From positions 1-9,441 of the forward strand of contig CANCDA010000094.1 of NCBI GenBank assembly GCA_947374705.1: a DNA stretch of 9,441 nucleotides, in the 5' to 3' direction. The stretch comes from Comamonadaceae bacterium. GTDB lineage: Bacteria > Pseudomonadota > Gammaproteobacteria > Burkholderiales > Burkholderiaceae_C. Position 1 is the first letter of the stretch, and every line of letters starts with the position of its first letter. Below the pieces are notes generated by a model. The model was not told where the DNA came from and did no database searches. It saw only the letters and a program-made list of their open reading frames with translations. A program made the position numbers and the translations under genes. Below, one piece after another: positions 6,139-9,441 of this stretch.

Positions 6139-8220
6139 TTAGCGTGGCTTGGGTGCAGGCAGCACAGCGGATTCGTTGATGGGCATGTTGCTGCTGGGCA
6201 CGGGTTGCGCGTTGATCTGATTGCCGCGCATCAGGTCGTAGCGCCCTTGGGACAAGGCATCGCTGTCGGCGGCACTGCGCACCACCACCGGGCGCAGGAA
6301 GACCATCAGGTTGGTCTTCTTGCGACTGCGCGATTCGCTCTTGAACAGGTTGCCAAAGAAGGGGATGTCACCCAGGCCGGGCACTTTGTCCTGGTTGCCG
6401 GCGTACTCGTCTTGCAGCAAGCCCCCCAGCACCACTATCGAGCCGTCATCCACCAGCACATTGGACTCAATAGAGCGCTTGTTGGTGATCAGGCCAGTGG
6501 CCGAGTTGATGGAGGACGCCTGCACGCTGGACACCTCTTGGAAAATGGCCAGCTTGACGGTGCCGTTTTCGCTGATCTGCGGCTTCACCTTCAGTGTCAG
6601 GCCCACGTCTTTGCGTTCGATGGTTTGGAAAGGGTTGACCACGCCGCCCGCACTGGCGGCGGTGTTGCTGTACTGGCCGGTCACAAAGGGCACGTTTTGC
6701 CCGATGACGATCTTCGCTTCTTCGTTGTCCAGCGTGAGCAGATTGGGTGTGGACAGGATGTTGCCTGCGCCCGTGGACTCTAAAAAATTGGCCAAAAACC
6801 CCAGCACATAAATGCCATTGGTGAGGTTGGCCGCGCCTAAATTCAGACCCGTGGGCGGGGTGAGCGCGCCGCTGGCGCCCTGAGTGGCCAGGCTGATGAT
6901 GTTCTTGCCATCTTTGCCGAAGTTGGTGCCCAGCACGCCCACTGTGCCATTGCCGGCGTTGCCTAGTGCGGTTTGCCACTGGATGCCAAATTGCGCAGCC
7001 TGGTCGGCATTGACTTCGGCGATCAGGCTCTCCACAAACACCTGGGCGCGCCGCGCGTCGAGCTTGTCAATCACCGACCGAAGCTGGCGGTATTGGGGCT
7101 CGGGCGCGGTGATGATGAGGGAGTTGGTGGCGGTGTCGGCCTGGATTTGCCCGCCGGTGGTGGCTTGATTCAGTCCCGCAGCGGCGCCGATGGGCACGGG
7201 TGTGTTGGGGGTGACCACGGGGGTGGCGGTACTGCGTGCGTCCCCGGACATAGCGGCACGCAGGGTGGCGGCCAGCTTGGTGGCGTCGGCGTTCTTGAGG
7301 TACACCACGTAAATGTTGCCGCTGGCGCCATTGCTCTGCGTGGAGGCGGTATCGAGCTTTTCAATCAGTGATTTCACCTGCGCCACACGGGCCGCGTTGG
7401 CGGCACGCAAGATCAAGCTGTTGCTGCGCGGCTCGGCCACCAAGGTGGTTTTGAAGGCGGAGTCGGTTTGACCTTGGCCGGGCGCTCCAACGGCGCTGCT
7501 GCCGGACTCGATCAGACGCAAGACCAAAGGGGCCAGGTCGGCGGCGATGGCGTGCTGGAGTTTGATGACCTCTACATCCGTCGCGTTGGACACGTCCATG
7601 GCCGCGATGATGCGGGCCATGCGTTGCAGGTTATCGGCGTAGTCGGTGATGACCAGCGAGTTGTTGCCGGGGTTGACGTTGATGGTGTTGTTGGGGCTGA
7701 TGAGCGGGCGCAGCACCGGCACGAGGTTGTTGGCGTTCTCAAAGTTGAGCCGAAAAATCTGCGTCACGATTTGGTTGCTGCTGCTGGATGCGGCCCCTGC
7801 CGATACCGTGCCGCTTTGCAATTTGGCATCGGCTTCGGGCACCACCTTGTCCAACCCGGCGGCCTCCACCACGGTAAAGCCTTGCAGGCGCAGTGTGGCC
7901 AGAAACAGGTTGTAGGCCGCAGCAGGCGAGACGGCGCGTTCGGTGCTCAGGTTCATCGTGCCTTTGACGCGCGGGTCCACCACCACTTGGCGACCGGTGA
8001 GGGTGGCCATGGCGCGAGCCACGGCGTCGATCTCGGCGTTGGCAAAGTTCAGCGTGACGGGTTCGCCGCGTTTGAACTCGGTGCTGGCTCCTGTTGGACT
8101 TGTTGAGCCGGTTTGAGCCCAGCTTTGAGACACGAATTGACCTGTAGCCCCCGAAATACAGGCACAAACGGCGATGTAAATAATAGCGTGTGTGAATGGG
8201 TTGGAGGTCAGGTGTTTCAT
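6139..8220 (-). CDS. gspD: Type II secretion outer-membrane secretin GspD
   Basis: A 693-residue protein that forms the multimeric outer-membrane channel. The N-terminus has a signal peptide (hydrophobic core about 11-24, probable cleavage near SWAQ, 33-36). The N0 domain runs from about 49 to 125 (PVTLNFANAEIDAVARAMA, 54-72). N1, N2 and N3 follow at about 151-210, 214-290 and 302-388; N3 holds a flexible Ser/Ala/Pro/Gly-rich insert (about 325-360). The secretin domain covers about 392-648, with QVFVESLIAEV (393-403), NVPFVTGQ (509-516), SIESNVLVDDGSIVVLGGLL (583-602) and VPGLGDIPFFGNLF (613-626). A tail after 648 (YDLMRGNQ, 661-668) resembles the S-region that binds a pilotin in other systems. 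The start at 8220 is two bases after the gspN stop, suggesting coupled translation. Length is within the family range. Confidence 0.95.
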   Translation of the reverse strand: MKHLTSNPFTHAIIYIAVCACISGATGQFVSQSWAQTGSTSPTGASTEFKRGEPVTLNFANAEIDAVARAMATLTGRQVVVDPRVKGTMNLSTERAVSPAAAYNLFLATLRLQGFTVVEAAGLDKVVPEADAKLQSGTVSAGAASSSSNQIVTQIFRLNFENANNLVPVLRPLISPNNTINVNPGNNSLVITDYADNLQRMARIIAAMDVSNATDVEVIKLQHAIAADLAPLVLRLIESGSSAVGAPGQGQTDSAFKTTLVAEPRSNSLILRAANAARVAQVKSLIEKLDTASTQSNGASGNIYVVYLKNADATKLAATLRAAMSGDARSTATPVVTPNTPVPIGAAAGLNQATTGGQIQADTATNSLIITAPEPQYRQLRSVIDKLDARRAQVFVESLIAEVNADQAAQFGIQWQTALGNAGNGTVGVLGTNFGKDGKNIISLATQGASGALTPPTGLNLGAANLTNGIYVLGFLANFLESTGAGNILSTPNLLTLDNEEAKIVIGQNVPFVTGQYSNTAASAGGVVNPFQTIERKDVGLTLKVKPQISENGTVKLAIFQEVSSVQASSINSATGLITNKRSIESNVLVDDGSIVVLGGLLQDEYAGNQDKVPGLGDIPFFGNLFKSESRSRKKTNLMVFLRPVVVRSAADSDALSQGRYDLMRGNQINAQPVPSSNMPINESAVLPAPKPR

Positions 8221-8222
8221 GG

Positions 8223-9023
8223 TTAACCAATCGTGATGAGGGAGCGTGCACCGTCGCGTCGCCCAATGATGTTCAGTAAATTTGACAGTGCGTCCAGGCG
8301 ATCAGGGGCCGCACTGGCTGCGCCCTCAAAATGCCACCGCGAGTTTTTCCAATGGCCTTGGCCATTCAGGTGCAGGCTGCCTTGCAGGGTGGTTAATTTC
8401 ATGCCAATGGGCTCACCGTCTTTGACGCCGCCGTTGAGGCTAAGTCGGTAGCTGCCCATGGGCTTGAGCGTGGACAGGCGCGAAGATACATCCAGTGCCT
8501 CCAGTTGCGCGTGACCCGTCAGGGCCAGGTGGTCTTGCGACAGCGAGAGGGCCAGCCCTTGGGTGGACAAATCCAGCACACCTTGGGCTTGCACCGTGTT
8601 CCACGGGGTGCCCAGACCGGTCAGCAACTCGGCGGGCCATTGGGAGCGGCTGTCTTTGAGGCTCAAGTGCAAGCCGTCCCAACGTGCACTGGCTGCGACG
8701 TGAAGTGCATTCGGTGTGCAGCAAGGGGCATCCAATCGCAATTGCCAAGCGCCCCAGGCGGGTAGAACTTGCCAAGCGAGCCGACCGGACAAGGCCATGG
8801 CTTCATTGCTGCCTGCCCCGCCGGAGAGCACCAACTGAGCCGAGCCATTCCAGACGCTGCCTTGCGGGTTAAGCAGGATCAGATGGGCACCACTGACTTG
8901 CGCTACCGCTGCCGCCAGCCAGCGCGCAGGTGCGAACACCAACACGGCGCAAAGCATGCCCGCCAACGCTCCTCCAGCAGCCCAGGCCCAAGGCGGTGGG
9001 GGGGGACGGTTTAAACGGCGCAT
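8223..9023 (-). CDS. gspN: Type II secretion protein GspN
   Basis: A 266-residue protein matching GspN. A short Pro-rich N-terminus (7-11) is followed by one membrane anchor (about 13-32) and a periplasmic beta-rich domain. Family-like features are NPQGSVWNG (52-60), the repeated short hydrophobic beta strands, and a C-terminus with LLNIIGRRDGARS (249-261) ending ITIG. GspN is an inner-membrane accessory component that is absent from some T2SS and is not essential where it has been tested; its exact role is unsettled. An adjacent Cys pair (101-102) is present. The gene lies 21 bases after gspM and two before gspD. No strong ribosome site precedes the ATG at 9023. Its 5' end contains an eight-C homopolymer. 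Confidence 0.88.
   Translation of the reverse strand: MRRLNRPPPPPWAWAAGGALAGMLCAVLVFAPARWLAAAVAQVSGAHLILLNPQGSVWNGSAQLVLSGGAGSNEAMALSGRLAWQVLPAWGAWQLRLDAPCCTPNALHVAASARWDGLHLSLKDSRSQWPAELLTGLGTPWNTVQAQGVLDLSTQGLALSLSQDHLALTGHAQLEALDVSSRLSTLKPMGSYRLSLNGGVKDGEPIGMKLTTLQGSLHLNGQGHWKNSRWHFEGAASAAPDRLDALSNLLNIIGRRDGARSLITIG
8998..9005 (-). repeat. Eight-base C homopolymer at the start of gspN
   Basis: A run of eight G on the plus strand (C on the coding strand) lies within codons 7-9 of gspN and encodes part of its Pro stretch. A one-base slip here would shift the frame near the start and abolish GspN. It is also a classic place for sequencing errors. Confidence 0.85.
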
Positions 9024-9044
9024 GGCAGAGTCATATGGGATGCT

Positions 9045-9441
9045 TCAGGGACGTGCAGGCAGAGCCAACACCAGTTGGCCGCTCCAGTTGCTGGGGTCGG
9101 CGCTGTCGCGGCTCAGGTGGGCTTCGGTGGGCAGGGCATGGGCATTGATGCGGCTTTGGGCCAGCCATTGGGTCAAGGCTTGGCCTGAGATGCCTTTGAG
9201 GGTGACGGTGGCGCGTTCTCCGCTCACGCTGAGCTGCGCACCCGCGCCAAGCCCTTGTTTGACGGCGGCTTGCAGCGCCCGCAGTGCATCGTCACGTCCG
9301 ATCTGGGGCTGAGCTTGCAGCGCGCGCGCCTGGGCTTGCAGGCTTTGCATGTGTTGCAACTGAGCGTCCAACTGCGCGCGCTGGCTTTGTGACTGACGCC
9401 AGGTCTGAAGTGCCGGGCTGAGCAACACCCACCACAGCAAA
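9045..9441 (-). CDS. gspM: Type II secretion protein GspM, 5' end cut by the window edge
   Basis: At least 131 C-terminal residues are present; the reading frame is open through the right edge, so the true start lies outside. The first visible residues (LWWVLLSPALQTW) are the end of a membrane segment, as expected in GspM, whose N-terminal cytoplasmic tail and anchor would precede them. A Gln/Ala-rich coiled coil (about 14-45 of the visible part) and a small alpha/beta periplasmic domain (about 49-129) follow, with LSVSGERATVTLKGIS (69-84). GspM is an inner-membrane bitopic protein that dimerises with GspL and supports the GspE-GspF assembly platform. Assignment rests on this architecture and on the place directly upstream of gspN; sequence conservation in GspM is low. 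A full-length protein would be about 160-180 residues. Confidence 0.85.
   Translation of the reverse strand, partial: LLWWVLLSPALQTWRQSQSQRAQLDAQLQHMQSLQAQARALQAQPQIGRDDALRALQAAVKQGLGAGAQLSVSGERATVTLKGISGQALTQWLAQSRINAHALPTEAHLSRDSADPSNWSGQLVLALPARP

Noticed and set aside
6124..6783. Open frame of 219 codons on the plus strand
   Set aside because: Antisense to the gspD secretin domain; no motif of its own.
7468..8106. Open frame of 212 codons on the plus strand
   Set aside because: Antisense to gspD, whose domain sequence is unmistakable. The translation is Gly/His-rich shadow sequence.

Overview
The window most likely comes from a GC-rich betaproteobacterium of the Burkholderiales, probably Comamonadaceae-like. 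I infer this from protein character (GspD/E/F/N sequences, Thr-rich GGG-type lipoproteins) and from the gene order gspM-N-D-E-F; no database search was possible.

Layout, left to right. (1) 1-84: 3' flank of the first gene, holding one inverted repeat. (2) 85-1341, minus strand: a di-haem cytochrome c peroxidase/MauG-family protein with a lipoprotein signal and a Thr/Ala-rich linker. (3) 1342-1574: a 233-base divergent intergenic region with three alternating copies of ATGGCTG, a possible operator. (4) 1575-2612, plus strand: an unassigned Thr-rich lipoprotein. (5) 2613-2694: a short convergent gap ending in a hairpin over the gspF stop codon. (6) 2695-9441, minus strand: the downstream part of a type II secretion system (T2SS) operon, transcribed gspM (cut by the window edge), gspN, gspD, gspE, then gspF. 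(7) 3995-4750, plus strand: a DUF1624/HGSNAT-like multi-pass membrane protein sitting between gspE and gspF in the opposite orientation.

How the genes work together. GspD is the outer-membrane secretin, GspE the cytoplasmic assembly ATPase, GspF the inner-membrane platform protein, and GspM and GspN inner-membrane accessory components. The pseudopilin genes and gspL are expected just beyond the right edge but are not visible. M, N, D and E are packed with gaps of 21, 2 and 13 bases, so they are probably one transcript. gspF is separated from gspE by the opposing gene, whose 3' end overlaps the gspE 3' end by 14 bases, so gspF probably needs its own promoter or antisense read-through. The two lipoprotein genes beside the locus are not T2SS components; they could be exported clients, but that is speculation.

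Most of the window is ordinary. I did not find a clear novel system. The points most worth checking are the opposing membrane gene that splits gspE from gspF, the compact four-cysteine motif in GspE, and the repeat arrangement between the divergent lipoprotein genes.
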